A stretch of 30,614 nucleotides of DNA from Apostichopus californicus. Lineage: Eukaryota; Echinodermata; Holothuroidea; Aspidochirotida; Stichopodidae. The position numbers and the translations under genes were made by a program. The notes under the pieces are model-generated. The model searched no databases, was not told the origin of the DNA, and saw only the letters and a program-made list of their open reading frames with translations. The stretch spans positions 1 through 30,614 of the forward strand of contig JAIPMN010000292.1 of the NCBI GenBank assembly GCA_020650975.1, written 5' to 3'. The number at the start of each line of letters is the position of its first letter. Position 1 is the first letter of the stretch. Shown here piece by piece: positions 8,371 to 20,300 of this stretch.

Positions 8371-11300
8371 GTAAGTCAATATGCTGTAACATTAGGCGGA
8401 GAATAACATTAGTGCTAACAATATCTTGGGTGTAAGGTAAACGTTAGGCTAGGGCTTAGGCTATGCACTTACTATACATAAATCTGCAAAGTACCCTATC
8501 TTAGGTCTAACTGTATTTTTAGGCTATTTCAAACTATTTTAGAGTCAGAACTAAAATGAGTAATAATTCGATTCATGTCTGCAATGGTCAAGAGCTCTGT
8601 ACAAGAATTCTCTGCTCGTCTGGTTCCGACTCTGTTATGGTACACATTTTTGCAAAGTTGCTTCAACACATGTATGTATTAATTAGGATATAGAGTTTAC
8701 GATTATGTACTTAAATGAATTATTCATTGCAAGGAATCATAAAAGCCTCCAAATCTTCTGGATTGTAAAAATCAAATTAAGAAAAAGCAAAGGTAAATCA
8801 CAGGTGCAGCCTTGTTTGTGCACAATTGTTCTGTACATCAAAGGAGGAAAAAGTGCCACCTCCCTCTCCCCCCCCCCCATTCCTCCCCTTTCCCATCCCA
8901 GGTTACACTCAAGTGTCCCCCAATTTTGACCCAAAACCAGTGAACTAGGCACCAGTTTCCATAGAAAGTGAGCCCTGGTCTTGGACGACATCCTTTGAAT
9001 CTCTCATAACATTGAATCGGTGAAAAATCAAAATCAAAGATAGTGGGGATCCCTTCCTCTCATAGGTTTCATCATACAGTACTTCATATGACTGGTGAGA
9101 TTTCTTTAAGGGTACAAGCCTTTTTCCCCCTTTCACATGCAATGCATAGATGCCATCTCTACCACCTTTTTTTTATTGTAATTCAGATCTCAGAAACCAG
9201 TTTAGTTTGCGAAGCTTCTGATATAGTGTTTGCAGGATTTTACAAAATGTGTACTTCATTAAACTAAGCACTATTATTGATACAGTAAATGTGTGCACGG
9301 AAGCAGTGGGCAGCTGGAAACCATCATGTTTCAACGAGTAAGACACAAAAAATGACTGGAAATTGATGAGGTCTAACTTCTAAGCAGGGTCGTTATTGTT
9401 GCAGAGAAACCAAATTGCCTTTTTGTAGAAGCTTTTGTTTGTTGAACCTGTGCAGATGCCCCAAGATAATTATTAAACAATCTTGACAATCCTGCATCTA
9501 GTACCAAAATTCAAGCTAAGTTAATACAAATGAGAAATTTAGCACGATTAAAGGACATTGGTAGTAGTCTACACATTGATTATATATGTCTTATTCAAGC
9601 AGTATAATTTAAATATATATGGTTGCACATACTGTATTCACTTTGAACAGTTTGCTTAAAATTGCTGTGAACAAAACAATCACCGGGTGTCAAATAGTAA
9701 AATACTGTGATCCATTAAAAATGGTGCGAATGTTTGTTATTTTCAAACTTGCTGCACTTTTTGTGGTGTAATAACTTGACCAATTTACTTATATACATCC
9801 TTATATTGATACTATACAGTATGAATTTATTATGCTGTACATGCCAGATAAGTGATTCCATGGCAGAAATATTTCCATCATCACTGAGCCAATTCCGGGC
9901 AGTTTCAAGTGTTGCAATATCATTTTCTTCGTCGCCAAAATTTCCGTAAATTAATTATGATTATGTAGGTTATCTATTGAGGAGCAGGCTTCCTTATGTG
10001 TTCAACCTTAAAGGAGCATGCTAGATACTATTAACAGTTGAAAATATTCTGTGAGGATAAAGATCAGCAATAGTAGAACATGTTTACTATCACTCAAGAA
10101 GTGTTTTTTTAGGTCTTTTTGACTGTAACATAGCGACGTGAAACTTGTGACCATTTAAGTAAGCTATTAAAGGATGACTGCACGGAGAATATTTAGTCTT
10201 GAATTGTCTTGGTGCAAGAAAAAAGAAACTTGAGGGCGCCAGTAATGTTTCTATATATAGCTACATTTTGAGGTTTTCAAGATATGACTTCTAGGTAATA
10301 ACTTTTCAAAATAGCGCAGAAAAGTAAGTAGAGTGAAATTCATTGGCTCAACTTCCATCTCAGTGGCATGTCCCATTGCTGAAATGAAAAAAAGGAAGAA
10401 AAAATTGTTATTTATTCCTTTTATTCAGATATTTACAACAAGTGCATAATTTGAAAGGTCATACATTGAATAAAAGAAAAAAGAAAGCCCTTCTGCTGAC
10501 ATTAGCTGACATTAGTGTTGTTGCAGGTTTTCATGGTGTAAATTCACTCACATAGTTAGGAGTTTAGGACAGCCCTGTACTGTACTGTAAGAAGAATCAC
10601 TGGCTACTGTGAATGAAGCTGTCACTTGAACACCTTGCCAACATACAGTAAACAACATCCGATCGTATAGTTCAATTATTTTCCAAGGTTTGGTGTACAG
10701 TATCATTGCAATTCAAATGAAAAGCAAACTGGTATCTATTCAGCCCATTTATGACATCACAGATTATTCCATCCCCCTCTCCCCCCCNNNNNNNNNNCCC
10801 CCCCCCCCCCCTCTGCAAAGAAAAAATTGAAGAAATGAACAAGTTACAGTATGAAGCATGGATTCCTATCAATAATCTCCATATCACACGCTCTATGATA
10901 CAATATATTTTCTAAATCTCAGCCTTCTTATATCCCTCCAAATTATGCATGCCTCAAGCTAAAAGTTACCTTTACTGTACGTAGGGACTGTTATCAGTAC
11001 TATTTTTATTATATTTTTATTATATTTTTATTATATTTTGAATATTCCTTTTATTGTTACTGATCATGATCTCGAAGAAAGTTTTTTCAAAATATGCAGT
11101 TTTACAGCCCCACTGCTGTGGTCAATCTGCGGCAGTGACCAATATAATTTGAGGTACAGTGTATTTACAGAATGGCTGTATCCCTTGAGACTTGTAAACA
11201 AGACCTATACCTACTACAGTAGCAAGTTACTGTACATATTACAACTTAGAGGGCTTCTTTTCAAGTTGTTGTTTTTCTTACTGCAGTGGAATAATTTAAC

Positions 11301-14300
11301 TCTTCACTTCAAGATTAAATTTGGAAACGTTCACACAGTAGGTAACTGTGCAGTAATTGTTGATATAAACCTGACTTGATGCTATAAGTTTACAGTACCC
11401 CGGGTACTGCGTAGCTAAACATATTAATAATATATATACGTATAATATATATCCACAGTGAATTAAAACTTTAATAGAATAGAAATTAAAGGGGAGTATG
11501 AAATTTAAAGGTGATTTTAAGTCCGAACGTTTGTCCTGATATACGTACATGTTTTAGTCTACAAGAAGGAGAGAAATATTCCAGTAAGCATATAGCTGCA
11601 GAATGTAGGTTTTCAAGATAACCAGTCGCCTTTAAAATATGCTATTAATTCACTGGCATGCTCCTTTAAGGCTAAACTGATGATGACCTTTGCTCCTCAG
11701 TGCAGACTCAACCAGTTGATGTACTTGTACTGTAGGTATTGTCTTTTAACATCATGTACTGTAAGGATTCTAAGAATATATCACACAATGTATTAGGATG
11801 ACATTCATGAATGAAGGATGTTGGCCTTGACAAAGTTATACTGTACAGTGCTTCGTTGTAAAAATTTCATTCTCGAGGCCATGACAGTTAGGGTTTCCAA
11901 ATGATTGTGTGTTGCATCTGAAGAACTGATTTACAGCAATTGTTTGTGTATTACTGAAGATATTGTCCTGTCATCTTAATTGATAAACTTCACTTGTTGT
12001 TGAGAAAACGGTCATTTTTCTCAAAACTTTAGAAACTGTTATATATACAGTCGAAGAACAACCTGGACTAAAAACAATGGTGTTTAATCGTCTTTAAGAA
12101 ACACAAATTGATTTTTTGTTTGGCCTAAAGTCATCCTGTTTTAATATGTGACAGTTTGAATTTAATCTGTTTCCCCTGTCTTTAGTGATTACAGTATAAT
12201 TTAAAATAATATCCTTGAAATGCGAAATTGGTGAATCATCGCTGCACCACCCAAATTAATCACAATTTGAAAGGTGATTTTTAGGAGATGGTCAGGTTTT
12301 AAATTAAGGCCTATACTGTTTATGTGTTTGCTACTTGATGTGATTGAAACTGACCTTGTAGTACTGTACAATAGAACTTTACAGTTAATATGTATTAACT
12401 GTAGTGCTGTTTGGGAATTACGATTTGCTCTACAGTATAATTCTACAGTTATATCTGTACAGTTTACATACAATTATAGCACAGTCAAAATGAAACAGGA
12501 AATTTGATTTGTATCGATAACCTTATAAGGAAGAACAGAATACGCAGAGAAGATGAAGAAAATGAAAAGTAAGGGAAGGAGAGAGGGGTTGGGTGGGTGA
12601 GGGTTGGGGGAGGGGAGGGATGGGAGGGTGATATGTAGCTTTCAAGCGAAAGTTTCTCATGTTGTCCATTATAATCGCAAGTTAGAAGTATTAGAAGTTG
12701 ATACTTTTACTGTGTGCTTTATGACATGGAAGATTCCAGTATTTGAAGTATGCAGAATTAATACGTAACTGTATGTACCTGCATGTGCAGTATATATACA
12801 TGACTATACATATTTGTGTATGAATTGCTTTGTACTGTGTCTAAACTGTACATAAGAGGCCAAGCTCTTCACCAATCAAGTAGATTACAGTACAATAGAG
12901 TGTATGTATCGGGAAGTACTTCAAATACTCCTAGAAATATACAAAACAATTCCAAAACCAAATAGTTTCCTGTTTGGCAAATTGGCATCATTTTCTCAAG
13001 CAATGGAGGTGTAGACTGCCCTGTTTCGTCAATGTTAATCCATGTTGCAGTTGAAGACACTTTCAGAAACTTCATATTATTGTGCTCCTTTCTGGTTCCA
13101 AGAAAGTTTTATCCTTCCCCTGTTATTTTAGTGGAATCAGGGAAATCAGAGAACGGGAAATGCTACTGGAGCAATAATGTGGACAGAGTTTCATGGCCAC
13201 TGAATTTTAAATTTGGTTTAACAGTTTTTCCCATATACTCAACCCACAGTAAATTAATATTCATGTGTCCATTCCAGATCCGTCCTCAAATTATTTTTTG
13301 TTTATTCCCAATTATTGGCTGCATGTATCCCTCCTTACCTGGAGACCTATTCTTCTCACTTTCAAAAGAGGTATTTTTGTTGTTGTTGTTGTTTTTAAAT
13401 CCACTGGCAGCACCCTGTCCATGCCTTTGGTTTACTGCATGATGAGCTTATGTCCATGCATGTAGTATGTACTGTACGTGTGCAAACCGTCTTGTTGGTT
13501 ATGTGAGAATTGTAACCTTGTAACTCATCTAAGTCTGTGGATACACCAAGGAATACCATTTCAAGTACTGTCTTGCTATTTGTACAGCAGTCAGTAAAGT
13601 GTTTCTGTGTCATGATCTCGTCTGCCCATGTGAGTGTACAATACTGTACATCATAGCATCAATACTGTCCTCATTTAAATGCACAGGTAATGACCTACAA
13701 TACTGTAAATGTCTAAGTTAATGACAATTTGAATGTTTAAGGTTTTCACGAACGCCTGTAATGCACATTTATTCCATACAACAGTATACAGTCGTAAGTA
13801 CGTACTGTATAGTATCAGTGGGAAAGGACCACGATTCTTAAACTGATGTCGTGTCAAGATTGTTCAAACTTGATTTAAAGTAGTATTTAAGTTTGATTAC
13901 CTGTCTTCTCACAATCAGCACTCTTGTTATATATATTACTGAATGTCTGGAGCGACTAGATAACATACTGCGCAGTAAATATGATGTACAGATAACAAAC
14001 TAAACAGTAAATATAACATACAAATAACATTCTGTATATAATTACATATAGATAACATACTGTACAGTAAATATGACATACAGATAACATTCTGTATATA
14101 GTAAAAATGACATACAGATAACATACTGTACAGTAAATATAACCTACAGATAACATTCTGTATATAGTAAAAATGACATACAGATAACATACTGTACAGT
14201 AAATATGACGTACGGATAACATACTGTACAGTAAATATTACGTACGGGTAACATACTGTTAGTCAATCAGTGAGGAAAGAAAACTACTACAAAGGCAAAC

Positions 14301-17300
14301 CGTACTGTAGTTTTACTTTAGTAGCGATTGAAAGTAACAGATGCTCAGGAGCCGTGATAAAAACTGCAGCATCGTCACGGGAGATACCCGGATAGTTCAC
14401 AATTACATCATAGGCCACCCCTTGATTAGGGGAGTAGACTAACAGGGAATAATTAAGTGTTCAAATTTTGCGACATTTTTTATTATTTTTTTTATTTTCT
14501 CTCAGATTATAAAATAGTATCATGGTTCCTGTGTTCCTTTACACTTGTAAAATGGTAATTTGCTCATTTTAAATATGCATTTTGGTGATTCGATCGTACC
14601 GTATAAATTATTTCCTGGACCAAAATTGAAATCAAGTCAACTTGTTTACTAGAAGGTTTGCCTTTGAATTAGACTATTGAAAGTGAAATTTCCTCTGTTC
14701 CAGGAAGTATGATGTCATCTCTTTCATTTCTTTCCATGAAGGTTACTAACGAATTGGAAAAGTTTTATTCATTGATCAGAGTTCGGATTTGAAGGAGCAA
14801 AGCTGGGTTGGGGAGGGGAGTGAGGGAGTGAAATGGCATGTGGTCTAGGAACACACTTTGGATTGTGAGGGTGAGTGGGGGTTGTGAGGGTGAGGAAGGG
14901 GGGCTTGTGAGGGTGAGGGGGGTTTGAGGGAGTGGGATATCTGCCATTTTTGCTTTGAGAAAGAGGAATTTGGGAATAGGAACCAATCCTTCAAAATTCT
15001 TCTTTTTTTTTCGTCAAACAGTGGAATAAAATTGTATATATTGTAGGGTATTCCTTGTTTGAGCTGTATAATTTGATAAATTAACCTTCAAACTGTCTCA
15101 CACTACTTTTGTTGTGTTTATAGTGCTCAGTTAAGGAAAAGAACCTGATATTTAGGAAATTCGCAATTTTCAAGTGACAATTATGTTCTATATATTACCT
15201 GGTACCCTCCTCATTAACCTCTCTTAACCCCCCCTGCTCATCCCAGTCACAAAAAAAAAATAAAAATAAAGTTAATAATACTAAGATGTCTTCCAAATTG
15301 TTTTAACCAAGTATTAAATTGTCTAAGATCTGTAAATTTTTCTTAATTTCCCAGCTCTAATAATGTGTTGCAGACACTTTGACACTTTTATTGATCACAT
15401 GCAAACTGCTTCTTGTTTTGGTTTCTTGTTTAACCCGTTTTTTGAAATCAAGGTTAATTTATAGCTGAGCTATTTATTATTACACCAATGTTGTTTGGGA
15501 ACATACATTGCTGGTATGAAGACTGGCTATTCAAGTCAGTAGCCAGTACTGTAGGTTTAACAGTAGCATGACTCAGCATAACTGAGCATCTTCTAAGATA
15601 CCACATAAAAGTAACTTTATTGATTGAGGGATTGGCAAGGGATTAGATAGATTTGTACAATACTGACACCGTTGGCTTAGAAGAGTTTCTTATGGATCTT
15701 GAAGAAGTTGCTTGTATACACATGTACTGTATGTGAGAGTTGAAAAAAAAAATCAACAGGTGTGATCGTGTGAATTTCATTCATGAAACCAAAAGGATTT
15801 ACAGTACAAAAAGCTCACTCCTGCACCACCAGGGTTTTAATTAATTAAAGTAACTCTTTAGACTCATTAGGTACCTTTTAGTAAACATACTGTGAACTGT
15901 TGTGACATAAGAAGGTCATCAAATGTCACATATTGCTAGATCTTGCAAGACCTAACCCAGCGAACAAATATTACCTACAGTATCTATAGATCTGGTTTTG
16001 TTAGTACTGTGAACAGTCCTTCAAACTGACCAAAAGGAAACGAAAAACAAATATTGACATTTTAGAGGGAGAGGACTTGTACTGTTAGCTTTGGTGTTCC
16101 TTTGAAGATGGAAGGAAACCAGCGGCGCGTCGGGGTTTATCGCTCTTCCAGAGGGACGTCCGAGGTGTATGTAGTTTTACATAGAACTATCACTTCCATT
16201 TTAAATTGACCGCTCAAAACTCTGTAACATTTCCCGGTTTATAGTCAGTTTCCCAGTTTAGAGTATGATGCACCGTGAAATCCAGTCTCGGTCTGTGAAC
16301 AGTACCTTCAGATCTGTATAGTCTACCCTTCGTCTTTTCACATCTTTCAAGAGAGAGCTTAATTTAATCGTTTCCCTCACATGATCTCATCTTAAGGACG
16401 CTATGAGGAGTACTCTAATGTGCTCCAGAGAGTTGGCTATTGGCATGTACAGTCACATTCGTTTCTCGTCCTAGGTAACAGGTCTACTGAATCCAAGGTG
16501 ATACGTACTGTGTGTTAAGTTTAGGAAATTCTCCAAGGAAGTTGAGTGTACTTTGAGAGAACGTTCTTCAAGTCCAATAATCAGACTCTCCTCTCTGTCT
16601 TTACCCGTAGGGATAATACTCGAGTGCTACAAGTGCATGTTAGATATATATCATAAGGGTAGATTGATAAGGAAGAGGTTGTTAGAGGTCACCGGCCCAG
16701 AAATATGTGCTGTACAGACCAGTCAGGTGGTCGTCAGTCGCCGGTCGTCTTCACAGGCAACGAACTAGATCCATGCCAACGCTGACAAGCACACAATAGT
16801 ACAGAACAGTGCAGTACTCATGAAAAATGACTAAATATTGATAAATATTGAAATTTTAGCAGAGTGTAAACTTTGGGTAAAGTTACCTTTAAGATAACGA
16901 GATACTGTAAGTTTGAATACTCATTTCCAATTTCCAATCGTATCTGCGTTTGATTGGATAAGTTCAAGTAATTTTCTGAATTTTGCAGTAAGAGGTCACT
17001 ATATTTACTAATCTTCTACAAATATTTAGTGCTTGCAACTTCCGTACTTTGCAGATCTGTACAGTAGTACCACAAAAAAAAAAAATGACTTGGGTACCCT
17101 GTACGTCCCAACCCATCTGTGGGATCCCGTCTCTACTACTCTCCTGTCATTCAAAATGTTTTGAAAGTCAATTCCATCTATGATAACATACAGAAGAGTG
17201 ATTAATTTTTTCTTTTCATTGTATTTTTCTCTTACTCTCCAGGTTATCTCTGTGATCCTGATGCTAATGTGTTTAATATTGACTTTACAAGATTCAAGAT

Positions 17301-20300
17301 AAGAGACATCGAAACTGGGACAGTGCTCTTCGAAATAGCGAAACCCCCACCTTCAGGTTTGTAGAGAATTGTCTGTAGTATGTATACAAGTTGCATAGCT
17401 TTACGTAATCGTGTCACTTTACTGCTTTCGTCCTTTCAAAAATCGAGAAAGTCAGGCTAAGTAAATCTACTGTTTGATTCCCTCGCCTTTGAGGTGCCAT
17501 TAAATCCATCTTGTGTTCCACTGGAAAGTATCATTTTCCTAGTTAAGTAGACCACATTAATACATTAATGTAGTTGTAGGCCATGAACATATCATGGTTA
17601 ATTCCATATTTCAAACCTTAAGTGCATTCTTGAAAATGATGATTCATCTTTTCCATGAAAGAAAATGATAGCATCAGAGCTAATGACAAGCTGGCACCAT
17701 CAAATTTACCGAAAGAGCATGTTTCAAATGTTCAGTAATTTAGAGGTCAAAGGTGAATATGTTCAATCCTCAGATACTGTAGATGTATATATCTGATATT
17801 TGAAAAATACAGTTCTTCCATCAAAAAAATTTCTAAATTTTTTATCAAACTTGGAGATGTCAATACAAAAATTCATCGTTAAACATAATTTATTAAATCT
17901 CAGAGTTATTGAGTTGTTGCGCCACTCCTATTATAGCAGAATAAAAAAATCAATCAGGTAACCTTGTATCCTAACATACTGTACAGTACAAAGCAGGTGT
18001 AGGCTAGATACTGTAGTTGGTATGACTTGCAGAGCTGTCGTCAGGCATAGAAAAATATGAAGAAAAACAAAAGAAGCTTATTGCAACACTGTAACTGAAT
18101 AGATGATTCACGAACGTTCAGCACTTGCAGCTTAATGACCTCAGTAGACATTACAGTGCTGTAATTTTCTAAAACTCCCATCTTAGTTACAGCATGTTTT
18201 GCAACTTCTCAACTTTTTATTTCTGAATTGAGGACTTACTGTTCCTTTGTTTGTGCACGTCATTTTTAAGGTAAAGAAAGTGCTTAAAAATAGAGACATG
18301 GTTGTCGGTTAAGTTTATGACTTGTGTACCTAATGAACACTCTCGTTTGGCCGTCGCTATGGATTCGTGGAATAACAGTGTCCATATGAAAGCTAATGTC
18401 CATGAAAGCTGGACAAGATGACCGTACTAAGGTCTGGAGTTGTTCATACCAATTTCAAATTGGTCCTTCCTTCCTGCCAAATTACCCTTGTTTTTTTGTT
18501 TTGTGTTTTTTGTTTGTAAGGTTGGTTGTTTTTATCATTAATCCATCACATATTTTACTGTATCGTCTATTGCTTGATGGCAGAAGATGCTGGATGACTC
18601 CAATCTCTTCCATAGAAGCATTACAAGGCAGCATCTTAATTAAATCCTGCACATGTCCGGACTCAGGAGTTTAATTCTCATTGAGGGCCAAAGTTTGGCA
18701 TTTTTTTAATCAAATAGACAGATCTGCCAGAGAGTATGATAGAATCTCATGGGTGGACCTGTTAGGAACCTCAAGACCAAAGCCTTTATAGCCCACCGCC
18801 ATGCTGAGACCAAAGCTTTTGAACCCTGAAAACATGTTGTCTGTGTAAATAATCAAAGATATCAAAGATCTCCTGGTGTGACCTCTTGTCTAATGAAGGC
18901 TCAGATCTACAGTACTCTTGATTATTTTGCTTGTTCAAATATTGCATTCCACTATAAAACTCTCTTGTAGCCCCGACATTCATACCTCTACAAACCCCCC
19001 TCTCCAAACCGTCCAATCCTTCCCCCTCTTCCCCCTCCCCACCACCCCCCCCCCCGCTACACTGTACATCACTTTCATTTCTATACAGAATACAAGGCCT
19101 ATATATCCTTCCATGGATAATAACCAGACTATCTCTATAATTTATTCATCGTAAAAGCTGTTCGCTACCTCGTTTTATTTTGTAGTCCATAACTGCCAGT
19201 AGATATTCCGAACGTGATGATTTCGAGTGTACTTAGAACCGATTCTAATGGTAGCAATTTTTATCTTGTTGAGTATTTTTCAGTGCAAGAAGAGAACGTT
19301 TGGAAATTAAAGGTATTACAGCCAGCTTAGGATTGTAACTAATCGCGAGTGAAATACTCAGGCCTCAACCATCGTCATACGTTTAAGACAGTCAAGTAAA
19401 GAGTTAGTTTTGTGATCACTGTGACTTTTAAACCGCTTAATAGTATGTGAGGTTGAATATATTGAGTTTGTAAAGTATGCTGTGTACAATTAGGGTTAAG
19501 TGCATGCAACAGTTTGAGTTGTGTTCTCATTTGAAAATGTTTTTACCATCCACTGTCTAGTTTGATTATCATAAGAGGCACTTTTTTTTATTTGCCTCAC
19601 CTTGGGTAAATTTCAGTCTCGACTTCCGTATATAGGCAGACGGAATACAATGCTGTATAAAAAAAGCACGAATGTTGGTTTTTGGCTACATTTCAGTCCA
19701 AGTAGATTTGATCTTAGGATCGAATGTGACTAAAAATTAGATTGATAAAGCCATCGGCTGCTGTACTTGCCATCGCCAAAGTGAAACTTCGATTAGTTAT
19801 TAATTATTAAGTGGGTGAAAGTATTAAAACAAAGTTTGATAGCTCATTAGAGTTTCTAACCGTGAGCACAGTGAATTAAAGTTCAGTAGGTTTGATTGTT
19901 AAAATATGTAAATTTATATCAACACCAAAGTGACACACATGAATTAGTCGCTAATTAACATTTATCGAGTGAAAATGTTTAAAACAAAGTTTGATAAATC
20001 ATTGGATCGTCCAACAATGAGCACTGTGAATAAAGTGCAGTTAGTTAGATTGTTTAAATATCACAAAAACAGACTATTTTAATGATCATATTTACTGTAC
20101 TGCAGGTACTATATAGATGAAATTGTGCTTGTCACAGGCCGTGCATATGTCTTATCTTTAGGTAGCTTTCAGGTTTACACTTGGTTGAAGGCAGAACTTG
20201 AAGTACTACCGTACGGTATATAATAATATGTGTAAGCTCCCTAATATACTTGTCTTTCCATTGTACAATGCTATACTGTAACGACTGAGTGATCTAGATA

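Larger units (their letters stand above)
8371..17242 (+). other. UNC119 intron 1 (8.87 kb)
   Basis: GT-AG intron with no recognised gene. The longest open frame inside (13032-13442, +) resembles nothing known and sits in AT-rich DNA, so it is probably chance. Contents are MITE-like copies, an assembly gap, the TACTGTACAGTA minisatellite, GT- and G-rich tracts, and scattered TACTGTA/TACAGTA words. Confidence 0.85.

Noticed and set aside
13032-13442. Longest open frame of the window (136 codons, +) in UNC119 intron 1
   Set aside because: No recognisable motif, hydrophobic low-complexity end made by a GTT repeat, and no splice or promoter context. Consistent with chance in AT-rich DNA.
13936-14222. 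Minus-strand open frames with repeated Tyr/Cys/Leu-rich peptide
   Set aside because: Produced by the 32/34-bp minisatellite, with the same peptide in two frames.
13960-14261. CRISPR-like regular spacing
   Set aside because: Units are contiguous without unique spacers, in a spliced nuclear genome. It is a minisatellite.
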